DNA of 64,000 nt, taken from Echria macrotheca (Eukaryota; Ascomycota; Sordariomycetes; Sordariales; Schizotheciaceae). The DNA lies in assembly GCA_030411725.1 (NCBI GenBank), contig MU839828.1:2480001-2544000 (forward strand). Direction: 5' to 3'. Each line of letters opens with the position of its first letter. Position 1 is the stretch's first letter. The notes beneath the pieces are model-generated. The model was not told the origin of the DNA. It made no database searches and worked only from the letters and a program-made list of their open reading frames with translations. The translations under genes and the position numbers were made by a program. Of this stretch, positions 1-12,306 are shown in pieces.

Positions 1-2269
1 TACCATCGCGGCGTGTCAGGGTAGCAGAACCAGCTACGTGGATCGCGATACCGTGGCCTTGTGCCGCAGAGGATATGGGATTTGGATGGTATAGAGACTG
101 TCGTGTTGCCGCAAAAGGGGCGGGACGGATCCAAGACCAGCAAAGGTACCGCGTGGTTGTGAGGCACCGAGACACGGGCCGACCAAAGAGGATTACTCAA
201 GGAACCAAGATGGGAGGTTGCGTGTCAGAAGAAGCCGGGTGGATGGATGTCGGGTCGCAGAGAATGAGGGAGTGGACTGAAGTGGATGACCAGACTCAAT
301 GGCGAGGGTGGGTTTTATACATCAGCGGGTGGCCTTCGTCGAGAGATCAGAGCTGCTCGGTGGGCAAGGGGGAAGCAGCACGAAGCTGCCCTCGCATGGA
401 GAGCCCGGGAGGGCGCACTCTGCGAGGGCAGGTTTGAGAAGGAGAAGGCCATCATCTGTCTGGGAGGAAGCAAGCGTTGTAGGCTGTTCCATGACAAGCA
501 ACTCTTTCTCTCAAAACAAGAAGCAGGAGGGAGGGAGATGGGGGCCGAGCTGCATCGCCGCGGGACGGCAGGAACGTTGGGTGGGAGGACCGATGGAACT
601 CGCTGCCGGCAAATTCATCCGATGTTCGGAGCTGTGCAAACAGTCTCGACATTTCCCGCAAGACACGGTGGATTCCACCAGCTGTTGGGACAAGGCCATG
701 GCATCAATTATTCAAGACTCGTATTCAACAATTCCTGCCCTTGATTCTCGGAACCTGGAGGAGGATGTGCAACCTCGGATCGAACCCCAGGTCTTCAGGG
801 CGGGCCTAATCTAATAACACGTGAACGGAAAATTGGGTTGTTCTGGTCGGTGCGAAATATATAGCTTCGAAGCCAAGGAGACGGCCAACAAACAGATCCA
901 GGGTTCTGAGCTTCCCTGATTCCCAGCAGACAGACCTTGAAAGATCCGGTTTCTACATTGTTTCGCACAGCACATATTTTGGAAAGCTCGCCTTCAAATT
1001 CACATGCTGAACAAAACGGGAAAGATACGGATCAGGGGGTGGTGCCTAACATGGAAAACGGGCAACAAAACGACAACCATCAACAGCTACCCAGAGACTC
1101 CCAACAACAAACACCACTTCTTGCCGCCGCTAATCCATAGTCCCAACTTCCCCAACCCAGTCGACGCGCTAAAGCAGCAAAGAGGCTGTCCCGCCAAAGC
1201 AGGACAAACTCACATGTGCATACGCATACCTACCTCAGCAACATGCACACGCAAACCCAACACGCTCCTACTCTACCTCCCACCCGCTCCAGCCACACAG
1301 TGCCGGCCATAATCTCGTCCAAGAATATCTTGGGCCGATACAAGTCCCACCCGCGTTACCTCCCACCTACAGCAAGGACACTCATATCACCCTCGAAAAA
1401 TATCTTACTGCAGGACCTAAACAAGCCCCAAAGGTAGCTCCATGTCCCAAGAGCCCAGCGTCAACACGAATAACCTTCCTTTGTCCACCCCCAAAAATAT
1501 CTCAAACCCAACAAGTTACGTCCTCCTTCTGCCTTCTCCTTTGTACAGAGGTAACAGAGGTAGACACGGCGTCGAGACCAAACCCACACTTTACAAAGCC
1601 AAAAGTATCGTGGTGAATAAATAATTATGGGCGAGAAACTAGCAGAGAACTAGCTACCCATCTGTGGCCCGTCGTGTTTTTTGTTTCGAGAATTTTTTGA
1701 GATGTCCGTTGTTTTGGTCTTGTTAAGGTGGGAAAGATTTGCATAGTTTTCTTCTTATCGACACTTCAGACGCTCATGTAAGCTCGGCTAGTCTGAACCA
1801 TACTGCAAATGCGACGGACTTTTTAGAGAGGAAAGGGGCGATATATACCCAACTGAGCTGCAGACAGTCACGGTTCACGCAGTATCAGCTCCCTGGCTGA
1901 ACAGCTGCAGATCCAGGGTCACGTTTTTATCTACTCTTACAGCGGAAACACAGACGACACCCAGCAATGTATTAAGCATACATCTTGGACACATCTGACT
2001 CTATATTACCCAGTTCTGAACATCTACTCTCGCTCGGCCAGTTGATGGCCATGGCAAACGCAACTCCGTCTCAGAAGCCGTCGGCCACGTGCTTCACGCA
2101 CCACCAACAAGAGCCGTCACGGAGGGGGAGCTCTCGTCGACTCTCTTCCCACAAAGATCTCAGATCCCAGGCCGTTTTGACCGTGCAGCGGTTTCTCGCC
2201 ACCCGACAAAAGCCCGACAAGCATGACGCCTGCCACCGGAACTGCTTCTCCACATCCCTTCCCAAAGCT
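1..2269. other. Gene-free left edge
   Basis: No open frame here has family-like composition or can be joined to neighbours. Short frames on both strands are low-complexity. A TATA-like AAATATATAG lies near 855-864, but no convincing gene follows it. From about 1200 to 1500 the plus strand is C- and A-rich, with three AATATCT-type motifs (about 1323, 1398 and 1492). The right end (about 2000-2269) is probably the 3' flank of the OPI3 gene. Confidence 0.5.
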
Positions 2270-3103
2270 TCAAAGCTCCTTCTTCTCCTCCCGGCCCGTG
2301 CCCTTGGCCCGCTCCCGCTCCCGCTTGGCGTAGATACCCGAGGTAAACGGATTCTCATACTGGATGGCGACGATGTAGACGAACAGCACCCAAGCCGTCA
2401 GCAAAATACCCGCCGGCTTCCCATACAGCAGGGCTGTCCCGAGAAAGCTCATGGTTGAGCCGTAGTACATGGGCGCGCTCGTGACGTTGAACGGGAAGCC
2501 CGTCACCATGCTGTCCATCAGGATGCCAAAGTAGTCGCCCAAAAAGGTGCCCGTGATGCCCAGTCGCCACGTCGACGTGATGACGAACAGGTTGCCGATG
2601 GCGATCAGCGCGTAGGCGGCATATGTGGGCACATCGCCAACCAGGAGCGGGTGCGTGGGCTGGTCGCGGAGGGCGCGCTCGTAGAGGAAGTCGCGCAGCA
2701 GGCCGAGCGAGAAGATGGTCACGGCGAGGGCGTAGCAGGCCGTCTGGGCGCTGCCGCCGAAGGCGCGGGTGAGGAACTTGGTCCGGTATTCTAGTCGTAG
2801 CCTCGGTTAGATTTCGGCAATGGGTCGTCAGGGCTGGCAGTGCGAACCTCTTCGGGCGACGATGCTGGACGGAAGAGTTAGCAGACTGCAGAACGACCTG
2901 AAAAGAGCAACCCTTACTTCCAAAACGTCGGATTAAAAGCAATAGCACCGGCCGACACTGTTGGGGTTCTGCGGTCAGGGAGTCTCGCTTTGGCTTGGCG
3001 GCTTGCGGGGAGCGGTCTCGGAGCCTGACGTACCGAGGAGGCTCTTCTTGTCAAAATCAATGTAATTGACCATGTCGGTCAGGATAGCAATAGGAGAGGC
3101 CAT
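2270..3103 (-). CDS. OPI3: Phosphatidylethanolamine/phospholipid N-methyltransferase (Opi3 type)
   Basis: Catalyses the last SAM-dependent methylations that turn monomethyl- and dimethyl-phosphatidylethanolamine into phosphatidylcholine in the ER membrane. Four exons join in frame: 3103-3034, 2957-2918, 2864-2848 and 2790-2270, giving about 215 residues, close to the roughly 206 of yeast Opi3. The joined N-terminal part reads FNPTFWNIVARREYRTKFLT, a hallmark of the family, followed by several hydrophobic helices (for example LGLLRDFLYERAL and YGKPAGILLTAWVLFVYIV). The tail is charged and ends KKEL, which fits a KKxx ER-retrieval signal for membrane proteins. Exon 3 is a 17-nt microexon; without it the NIVAR motif would be lost. 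The gene diverges from the spermidine-synthase-like gene across about 700 bp. Family assignment is strong; the activity is by homology. Confidence 0.92.
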
Positions 3104-3802
3104 GGCGCAAATAAAAAGACCGAAGAGCTAGACACGGGGACGGACGATAGCAACAAACTGTCCACAGCAGGGAAACCGCAGCTTTTTGGAGCTGTGGAAT
3201 TCCTATGTCGCTGTCGGGGCTTCGGTTTTGACTGGTCGGCCCCTCGCTTAGCCGATAAGCTTATCAATTTAATTTTTGGAAACACCCGTCTGGAGGGCAA
3301 GTCACAATCCGCAAAGGCGTTCCTGAAAAGCGCACATGCAGAACAACCAAATGCAAACCCATTTCGCGGTTGAATCGATGTATTTCCAGACGGAAGCTTC
3401 GCCTATACGTACGCAACGTAGTCGAAGCGCAAACAGGCCGTAGCGTACACAATACTAAGGTAATTCCATGGAGTTTTTGCGTAGGGTTATGTCAAAGGGC
3501 CTTGCTCGTCAGACAGGACTCAGCGTGGAAAAGCCCTGTGCGATGACGCCTGCCGTTGAACCCCCACAAACAGGGGTAAGTGGCCCGTTCGCGACGCTAG
3601 CAGCCCTCCAGTGCCGAGCTTCCCCTCGGTGCAGGGGAAGCTCCTGTCGCAGCTCTGGACCAATGGCACGCCATGAGACCACATTGCATTGCAGTTCATC
3701 GGGAGAGCTTCAGACAGCTGGACTGTTGACCTGACCACACCGGTGCTGGGATATCTCGAGGCCGGCCTCGATTCTTTTTCTCAACACCGTTGCCTCGGTA
3801 CC
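3104..3802. other. Divergent promoter region
   Basis: About 700 bp between the starts of OPI3 (-) and the spermidine-synthase-like gene (+). No supported reading frame. The plus-strand start is taken at the ATG in a CCATGG context at 3803 rather than at an upstream in-frame non-ATG codon. Confidence 0.5.
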
Positions 3803-5750
3803 ATGGCGCCGTCAAAAGCCAGCAAGACCAAGGCGGGCAAGAAAGAGACGGCGGCGACAAACAAACCACCCCCCTTCATCGACCCGACAACCTCCTTCAC
3901 GCCCGAGTCGTTCGAGCGCGAGCTACAGGAACTCGCGTCCAAGGCCAAGTCGGAGACATGGCCGAAGTTCGTCGCTGCGCAGGCGAAGGTGTACGCCAAC
4001 TCGCTCGCGCTGCTGGTCCTGCTGGCGCTTTCATGCAATGCCTCGCAGCAGGCGCTGTCGCCCGTCTACGGAGCCATCCCTGCTGCCCAACACCACGCCA
4101 AGCTGGTCGCCGCCGCATGCTTCGCCGGCTGGTCCTCCAATCTCTTCCTCGGCCGCGCGCTGCCCTTTAAGCCGGTTCTGCTGCTGCCCGTGCTGGCTCT
4201 GTACCTGCCGGCGACGCAGTTCTTCCTCACTCGCTTCAGCGAGACCCTCACGGCCAGCTGGGGCCCGCTTGTCACGGAGAGCTTGACGCTGTTCCCGCTG
4301 GTTGCCCTCTCGGCTGCGTGTGTGGCGACATTTCTGGACGGAGCAGACCTGACTGCGCTGCCTTCGTGGCTAGGCGATGCTCTGCCTGGCATCGGGTCGT
4401 ATGGCGTGTTCAAAGGGGTAGAGACCTGGTCATCCGGTGTCCTGGGAGAGTATGCCGGACGGACGGTGCTAAACACCCGTGTTGGCCTAGAACTAGTTCT
4501 GGGTGCATCGTATGCGCTTCTGGCGCCGTCCAAGCTGCTACTCCTCACACTGCCGGCTCTGCTGCACACTGCGGTGCTGGACACGAGGGTACCGACAGTC
4601 GGGGCGCTGCAGAGACTCAACGGAACCCTGGCATCTGAAGGGTGGATCATCTGGGACAGGAAGGAGAGCGTGACGGGCTATGTGTCGGTGGTGGAATCGG
4701 TGAAGGACGGCTTCCGCCTGATGCGATGCGACCACAGCCTGCTGGGCGGCGAGTGGGTCAAGTTCATCGGACAGGGCCAGTTCAAGGGCAATCAGGTTGC
4801 CGAGCCGGTCTATGGCGTCTTCGCGATGCTTGAAGCCGTCAGGTTGGTCAAGATGCCTAAGCCCATCGTCGACAGCAAAGCCAAGGCTCTGGTGATGTAA
4901 GTCTCCGTCATCTCGTCCCTCATCTTATCCCCCATCTCATTCTAAAACTAACCACATAACAGCGGCCTCGGCGTGGGAACTACCCCCGGCGCGCTGGTAG
5001 CACACGGCATCGACACGACCGTGGTAGAAATCGACCCAGCCGTGCACGAGTTCGCCCTCAAGTACTTCCACCTCCCCAAGAACCACACAGCCATCATCCA
5101 AGACGCCGTCAGCTACACGGATTCACTGGCAGCCCAGACCCGCAGCGGCGAATTCGACTACATAATCCACGACGTCTTCACCGGCGGCGCCGAGCCCATC
5201 CCCCTTTTCACGCTCGAATTCCTCCAGAACTTACACACCCTCCTAAAACCAGGCGGCGTGATAGCCATCGTACGTTCATCCCCCCCGCTTTTCTTCACCA
5301 CTCTACTAACCAGAAAAAAAAAAGAACTACGCAGGCGACTTCACCCTCCCCCCACCCCGCGTCGTCGTCAAGACAATAAGGCACGTCTTCCCAACATGCC
5401 GCATCTTCCGCGAACACCCGCGCGACGACGACTCCGTAGCCAGACACGCCACCGACTTCGCAAACATGGTCATCTTCTGCACCAAGCTCCCCCCCTCCCA
5501 GAACCACCAAATCACCTTTCGCGACCCCACCCCGCGCGACCTGCTCAACAGTCCGTCGAGGGACGCCTTTCTCATGCCCCGTCATGAGGTTACCGATGCT
5601 GATTTTGCGTCTTCCGCGACCGAAAAGGACGAGGGTCTTCTCACTCGTAATGACACGGCCAAGCTGGAGAAGTGGCATGGGCGGAGCGCGCTGGGTCATT
5701 GGTCTGTTATGCGGACTGTGCTGCCGCCTGTCGTGTGGGAGAACTGGTGA
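3803..5750 (+). CDS. Membrane-anchored spermidine/spermine-synthase-like protein
   Basis: About 608 residues from exons 3803-4896, 4963-5269 and 5325-5750, all joining in frame. Residues 1-50 are Lys- and Ala-rich and hydrophilic. Residues about 55-280 hold a series of hydrophobic segments (YANSLALLVLLALSC, VLLLPVLALYLPATQFFL, LTLFPLVALSAACVATF, SYALLAPSKLLLLTLPALL) that look like a multi-pass membrane domain. The C-terminal half is a Rossmann SAM-type methyltransferase/aminopropyltransferase fold: SLLGGEW, then VIGLGVGTTPG (nucleotide loop, split by intron 1), VVEIDPAV (acidic end of beta 2), and DYIIHDVFTGG at the usual catalytic-Asp position. Soluble polyamine synthases lack the membrane part, so this may not make spermidine; it is a fungal membrane variant of unknown substrate. 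It converges with KAR2, 346 bp away. Confidence 0.87.
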
Positions 5751-6096
5751 TTTTCTCGGGACCCGGACATCATGTCTTGGCTCGTCTTGTATATAACCTT
5801 GCACATTACGAACATATGGGAAAAGGGCGGCGGAGATTTTATCTTGGCAAGACTTAGTCTAAGAATCGAGCTGAATCCTCAAACATCTCCAGCACCACAC
5901 AGACATGACAATAAGTTTATCTTTATCAACATCGATGCGTAGAGTATACTTTACAATTTTGCGGTCGTCACACCGCTTTCATCATTGATGCCGACTCCAT
6001 GCCCATCTCCGCCAAACACCGGAAACCAAACAATAAAACAAGCCCGAAGTTTACACTTCTTTTGTATGCCAACCAAAAAAGGGGGAATCTATGATA
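5751..6096. other. Convergent 3' intergenic spacer
   Basis: 346 bp between the stop codons of the spermidine-synthase-like gene (+) and KAR2 (-). It should hold both 3' UTRs; AATAAG- and AATAAA-like words occur at about 5910 and 6032. No gene seen. Confidence 0.5.
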
Positions 6097-8410
6097 TTAA
6101 AGCTCATCATGGCCCGCCGGCTCGTCATCGCCACCCTCGCCTCCACCCGCGCTGTACAACTTGCTGGTGATGGGGTAGGCCACGTTGGACAGCTTCTCCT
6201 TCTGCTCCTCAAAGTCCTCAGCCGAGGCGGTGGCGGCTGCAACAAAGTTAGCACATGCTTCCAAGTAGAATTGACACAAAACATACCGTTCTCCTCAAGC
6301 CAGTCCTGAGCCTCCTTGACGGCGTCGAGGATCGTCTCCTTGTCCTCCTCGCTGATCTTCTTGCCCATGCCCTCCTCATCGTTGACCTGGTTCTTCAGGC
6401 TGAAGGCATAGTTCTCAAGACCGTTGCGAGCCTCGATGCGCTCACGGGTAGCCTTGTCCTCCTCGGCGTACTTCTCAGCCTCGGCAACCATGCGGTCAAT
6501 CTCCTCCTGGGTGAGACGGCCCTTGTCGTTGGTGATGGTGATGGACTCGGCCTTGCCAGTGCCCTTGTCATGGGCGGAGACCTTGAGGATACCGTTGGCA
6601 TCGAGCTCGAACGAGACCTCGATTTGAGGCACGCCACGAGGAGCCGGGGGAATGCCGGTAAGCTCGAACTTGCCAAGGAGGTTGTTGTCCTTGGTCATGG
6701 AACGCTCACCCTCGTAGACCTGGATCAGGACGACGGGCTGGTTGTCAGCGGCCGTCGAGAAGATCTGGCTCTTGCGGGTCGGGATGGGGGTGTTGCGGGG
6801 GATAAGCTTGGTCATGACGCCACCGGTGGTCTCGATACCAAGGGTGAGCGGGTTGACATCCATGAGGACAATCTCCTCAGTGCCCTCCTCACCGCTCAGC
6901 ACACCAGCCTGGACGGCAGCGCCGAAAGCGACAGCCTCATCGGGGTTGATACCCTTGCTGGCCTTCTTGCCGTTGAAGTACTCCTCGATAAGAGCCTGAA
7001 CCTTGGGGATACGAGTAGAGCCACCAACGAGGACGATGTCGTCAACCTCCGACTTGGAGACCTTGGCGTCCTTGAGGACCTGCTCGACCGGCTTGATGGT
7101 CTTCTTGAAGAGATCCATGTTCAGCTCCTCGAACTTGGCGCGGGTAAGGGTTTCAGAGAAGTCCTTTCCGTCGAAGAACGACTCAATCTCGATACGGGTA
7201 GACATCTGGCTCGAGAGAGTACGCTTGGCCTTCTCGGCTTCGCGCTTGAGCTTGCCCATGGCCTTGGCATCGGTGGTGACATCGACACCGTGCTTCTTGT
7301 TGAAGGTCTTGGCAAAGTGGTTGATGACGCGCTGATCGAAATCCTCACCACCAAGATGGGTATCACCGGCGGTCGCGAGCACCTCGAAAACACCCTGGTC
7401 GATGGACAGGAGCGAAACATCAAAGGTACCGCCACCAAGATCGTACACAATGATCTGGCGCTCACCATCGGTCTTGTCCAGGCCGTACGCGATAGCCGCG
7501 GCGGTGGGCTCGTTGACGATGCGGAGAACGTTGAGGCCAGCGATCATGCCAGCATCCTTAGTGGCCTGGCGCTGGTTATCGTTGAAATAGGCGGGGACGG
7601 TGACGACGGCGTGGGTAACCTTCTTTCCGAGATAGCTCTCGGCGGTCTCCTTCATCTTGCCAAGAACCATGGCGGAGATTTCCTCAGGGGTGAAGGTCTT
7701 CTCAGTCCCCTGAACCTCGACCTTGACAACCGGCTTGTCATCCTTGGCGACGACCCTAGGCGAGTTAGCTATGGTTACTCAACTAGCGCTCCGGCGGTAC
7801 ATACTTGAAGGGGAAGTGCTTGATATCGTTCTGGACGTCCTTCTCCGAGAACTTGCGGCCAACCAGACGCTTGATATCGAAGATGGTCCTGTGGGGGTTC
7901 GCAGCAGCCTGGTTCTTGGCTGCGTCTCCAACCAGACGCTCCTCATCGGTAAACGCGACGTAAGACGGTGTGATACGGTTTCCTAAGAGAATTAGCATTT
8001 GGGTCGGACCGTGCTCCGCGGCCATGCATACCTTGGTCGTTGACGAGGATTTCCACCTTGCCCTTCTGCATAACACCGACACATCTTCAATCTGTCAGCT
8101 TTTGTTTTCCATCGCTTTTTGTATCGACTCGGGAGACGGCCTGCGCAGCCTCCCTTGCGCTTCGCTGGGAAGAGCCAAGTAGTGATCGGGCGGGACTTAC
8201 GAGTATGTGGTGCCAAGATCCTGTGAATGCACTGTTAGCTTTGTTCGGTGAGCAAAGGGAAGTCGGATAGCTGCGTACAATACCAATCACAGTTCCGTAC
8301 TCGGCGACATCGTCGGCCTGTACTTGCTGGACGAATCCAGCGGAAAAGAGGAGGCCAAAGAGGCCAATGATGCTGAGGCCCAAGGCCCAGCTCCGTGATC
8401 GAGGCTCCAT
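6097..8410 (-). CDS. KAR2: ER-lumenal Hsp70 chaperone BiP/Kar2
   Basis: ATP-driven chaperone of the ER lumen, needed for translocation, folding, ERAD and control of the unfolded-protein response. Six exons join in frame: 8410-8279, 8220-8201, 8084-8032, 7982-7805, 7755-6287 and 6236-6097, giving about 663 residues as in other fungal BiPs. The N-terminus (MEPRSRSW then a Leu/Ile/Gly-rich core ending VQADD) is a signal peptide. It is followed by the phosphate-1 loop IDLGTTYSCVGV, built across the exon 1/2/3 joins, then DLGGGTFDVSLL, VGGSTRIPKVQ and the substrate domain. The protein ends HDEL, the ER-retrieval signal, encoded by the last small exon. Exon 2 is only 20 nt. I looked for an obvious UPR element upstream and did not find a convincing one. 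Confidence 0.98.
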
Positions 8411-9766
8411 GTGGAAAGCTCGATCTGGCGAAGAGAAAAAAGAGCACACCCCGCTACCGTATCCCAGGCAGTTGAGATGTTACGAAAAGAATGGCAGCTG
8501 CACAGGCAGATCCGTCAAGCTTCCTCAAGTACCGAGTTACTAGAGGGGAAGAAAAAGAATTATGTCGGATGGTTGGGAGAAGAAGTGGGAGTTTGTTCTG
8601 GGCAGGAGGAATAAGTAGGCTGCAAGTCGCCTTTGTAGCAGGAATGGGAAATGTGTCCTCAATCTTTTTCGGTTGCTTTTGGGGTCTAGCCACCTCACCC
8701 ACACTCTGTTTTAGCACCGCGCTGCTCGACAGTGGTTGGCTCACCCGCCCCATGGGAGCCCGTGCACGGAAGCTAGGTACCCGGGAGTTACCTGCTCGGC
8801 AGGGACGAAACGGTGCGCTTTGCATGTACCCACCTCGAATTCGCGATCCATCATGTGTCCTTTTGGAGAAACTCACTTCAAGAGCTGCACCGGATCCCAC
8901 AGGGTGATCTAGAAACAGAGGGAGAAGAAAAGAAAAAAACCATAGTAATTGCTGCGTCTACACTACTGCAGCCTGCCAACAAAGAGAAGAGAAGAGGCAA
9001 AGGGTACATGTCCCCATCGCTGCGCCGCTCCGCAGCTCAGTCTGGAAGTGATTCCAGTGGTTTCCATCTCCAACCTAATCGGCGGCGCCAAGATCCAGGC
9101 GGTGACCCCACACAAAGTAGGCGACCCAAAACCCCTGTTCCTGCCAGAGTGGCCTTTTTTCGCCGGGCGCCCTCGCCTCCGTGTGGGGCAGCCCTGCGTG
9201 GAGGGGAGCTTCAAGCTGCTTCTTTCCGCCTTCTCCAACTGAACACCATGGCATTATCGAAGGCAATTCCGCCCGCTGCGACACTGACATGTACATATAT
9301 ATGTACTGTATGCGGCGGCATGTCCCAGGAAATGAAACCTGCAGGACATTGCATCTTTGGAGGCTATAGTCTGCCAGATATCCCAGATCTGATGGATCAA
9401 GAGTGAGTGGAATTGCATTGAGGTACTCTATTCTAGGCGGAGAGCAGGAGGAAGACAGATATACTCTAGAGTAGAGTAGGTTGCTTGTGCGATGTACTTG
9501 CCCCTTTGCCCCTCAACTTGTCAACATGTTCACGTCAGTTGGACCACGCAAGTTGGACTTTGCCTCCCCAAATCAGTCAAAGAATCCACGTCGAAATCTC
9601 TCGTCGCTCGAGAGTAGTATACACAGTACCTATGCTCTTCTTATCGACGCCGCTAAACCCCTGGTAGGGGCTTGTACTGTAAACACTAGCTAGTTGTGGC
9701 TGATGCGGCACCGCGCTACATGCTACACTCCATCAGCCGAAGGAGCCTCATTTCGACAGGCCAGCT
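8411..9766. other. KAR2 upstream region and HBS1 3' flank
   Basis: 1.36 kb with no supported gene. The part next to 8411 is the KAR2 promoter; the part next to 9766 is the HBS1 3' side. It holds a perfect 16-bp palindrome at 9291-9306 (GTACATATATATGTAC). Confidence 0.5.
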
Positions 9767-12306
9767 TTATTCCAACAACCCGGCTGCCACCGTTTCTCCT
9801 CCGCTCCGCAACACCACCCGCTGTCCTGCCTCCAACGGCACCTTGGACTCCAGCTTGACCACCAGCCTTGCTACCGATGCCGGCTTGATAATCTTCGGCT
9901 TCTTCTTCGTCACTGTCCCGGTTGTCTTGTCTAACAGCGCAGCCAGCACCTCTATTCTCCCTGCCGAATGAAGCCGGCCCCTGTGCACATCCACCTGCAT
10001 TGGCATCAGAAAGTCGAAAGCCAGAGCCTTGAGCGTAAACGTGTCGAGACATGGAATCGGCTTTGTCGGATCGCAAATGATATCTCCTACCCGGACGTGG
10101 ATGGCGTCAATGTGGCTAAGGTGAAGAACTGCGTTTTGGCCGGCTACGGCCCAGTCGACCGGTGCCTCATCCACTTGTAGAGATTTGATGTATGCCTTCT
10201 CGCCACTAGGCTGGACAAGCACAGCGTCGCCCATCTGTAAGGAACCAGCTTCGACCCGCCCAGCGACGGAAACGGGACTCTGAGCTGTACGGAAAACCTC
10301 CGAGATGGTCATTCGCAGCGGCTTGGCGAGTGCCCTCTTGTTGGGCTCCGAGTTTTCCAGCTCCTCAACTAGTGTAGGCCCAGAGTACCATGCCGCCTCA
10401 GGATTTGACGACCGATTCACCAGGTTATCGCCGTGAAGTCCAGAGACCGGTACGAAGGAGATATTCTTGGCCTGAAACCCTGTGGCCGACAAAAAGCCAG
10501 AAACCTGGTGCTTGATCTCGTCGAATCTTTCTCTTGACCATCCAACAGTATCCAGCTTGTTGATGGCGACAATGATTCTTGATACCCCCATGCTCCGAAT
10601 GAGAAGAGAGTGCTCTCTCGTCTGGCCCTTCAACCCGGACTCAAAAGCACCGGTGCCTGCGTCGATGACCAAAATGGCAAAGTCAGCTTGACTAGCTCCG
10701 GCAATCATGTTTGGGATAAAGTCTCGGTGACCAGGCGCATCGAGGATGGTGAATGCTGTCGCTTCCGTCTCGAACCGATTCGTGGCTATGTCGATAGTCA
10801 CTCCACGATTGCGCTCTTCAGTTCGTTGGTCAAGAACCCATGCGAGCGCAAATGAGGTCTTGCCAATCTTCTCGGCTTCATTTCGAAGTTTATCGACTGC
10901 CCTCTGGTCCACCACCTTCAGATCGAGGAGAAGCCGTCCCATCATGGTACTCTTGCCGGCGTCCACATGGCCAACGACAACAAAGCTGGCTGCTCGTTTG
11001 CTGTCGCTCTTTTGGAACTCGGAAATGACGTTGAGGTGTTTGCTTTTTGGTAATGGCGCATCGTCAATCTTCAAGCCTCCGTCGGGAGTTGAAGATCTGG
11101 GAGATGAAGATTTCTTCTTTGCTGGGCTGACAGCAATCTTTTTTCCCGCTGTGTCAACTATTAGTCTCCGTGTTAGCGCTGTCCCTTTCCCAAGATCGAA
11201 CCTTTCGCCTGAGCCGCGAGCACCACATCATCCGGACTGGGTGTTGAGAAGACGTTGAGTGCAGTAGGGGCAATCTCCAAGTACGGCAGCGGAATATCCT
11301 GTAGCAGCTTCCGCTTTCTACCGTCAGCCGGACCAGAGAGAAGCTTCCCAAACATCGACGGGCGAGCTTTGGCTACCAGTGGCGGCTGTTGTATGTTGAG
11401 CTCGCCGGCCGCTTCCAGTTCCTCGACGGGTTCCACATGAGGTTGGGTTTGGGTTTCGACTCTTGCCGGTTCTGCCAGACGCAGTGGATGGCATCCTTCG
11501 GATGTACGTTCTGATGTCTTGAGCCGTTTGCCATAGGTGCCCGTCAGGGGTTTGTTTTCCTTGGTCTTTTCAGATTCGTCCACCGAGAGATCAGCCATTT
11601 TGCTCTGGGTCTGCGCGACCTGTTCGGAGGTGGCATTGAGTTCGTTCTTTTTCTTCCTGGCAGCCGCTAGTTGTTGCAGCTTGGACATTTTCGATGGTGC
11701 ACCGGAGCCGCCAAGAAGTCCACCCCTAGGCCTGGGCGCTGCTATGAAGACAGCTTCTCGATCTTTTGGAATGTTGCCCCACGGCATATCGCTGAAGAAA
11801 CCAGAGAGTGGCCGCTGAGCATGGCCAGAGGATGTTGGCCAATACGGTTGTCGGGCACCGGCAGCCCCTTGACAGTGTCAACGAGGTCCCAGGAGGGGGG
11901 AGGGGTCCGGCCTCTCATCTTCAGACGACTCTGGTTCCAGCGACATGATGGGGAGTACCAATGTACCCGGGGGGTCCTGTTTGCGAACAAAAAAAACACA
12001 TGATGACATACCATTTGATTTTTGCGCCGGCTTCGTAGCCTTCTTCTTGGGTGGGTCGATGAACTTGGAGATGAGGTAGGCGACGGATTTGTCGACATCG
12101 TAATAATAATGCCATAGAGCCTCCTCGATCTGGGCAGTTGTGACTTTGGAAACTTCGACGCCCAGGGCCGCTTGCACTTCTGCCGTGCCCTGCTTCATCA
12201 GAGCCTGATCTTCCTCACTAGGCTCGTTCTCGTCATCTGAATAGCCCTCGTAGTCGTCCATCACACCCTTGTAATCCAGGTTTCGAATATCCTGATGACG
12301 CGACAT
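9767..12306 (-). CDS. HBS1: Ribosome-rescue GTPase Hbs1 (eRF3/EF-1alpha family)
   Basis: Partner of Dom34/Pelota in splitting stalled ribosomes (no-go and non-stop decay). Proposed exons are 12306-12012, 11867-11202 and 11157-9767, about 783 residues. The first about 98 residues are the HBS1 N-terminal domain (RNLDYKGVMDDYEGYSDDE, later YYYDVDKSVAYLISKF). Next comes a linker with GFFSDMPWGNIP and GGLLGGSG, then the GTPase: GHVDAGKST (G1), DAPGHRDF (G3) and NKLD (G4), followed by two beta-barrel domains. The second splice (11201-11158) is clear. The first acceptor (after CAAG, before 11867) is the only in-frame choice I found, but it is less certain because the linker is poorly conserved. The gene diverges from CCT5. 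Confidence 0.94.

Noticed and set aside
299..814. 171-residue open frame near the left edge
   Set aside because: Low-complexity Arg/Ser/Gly composition, overlapping open frames on other strands, and no recognisable domain or splice partners.
6255..7808. 517-residue frame opposite KAR2
   Set aside because: It is the antisense shadow of the highly codon-biased BiP gene; the minus-strand reading has clear Hsp70 motifs and HDEL.
8411..8900. Unfolded-protein response element upstream of KAR2
   Set aside because: I looked for fungal UPRE-like sites by eye and found no convincing match; absence is not proof.
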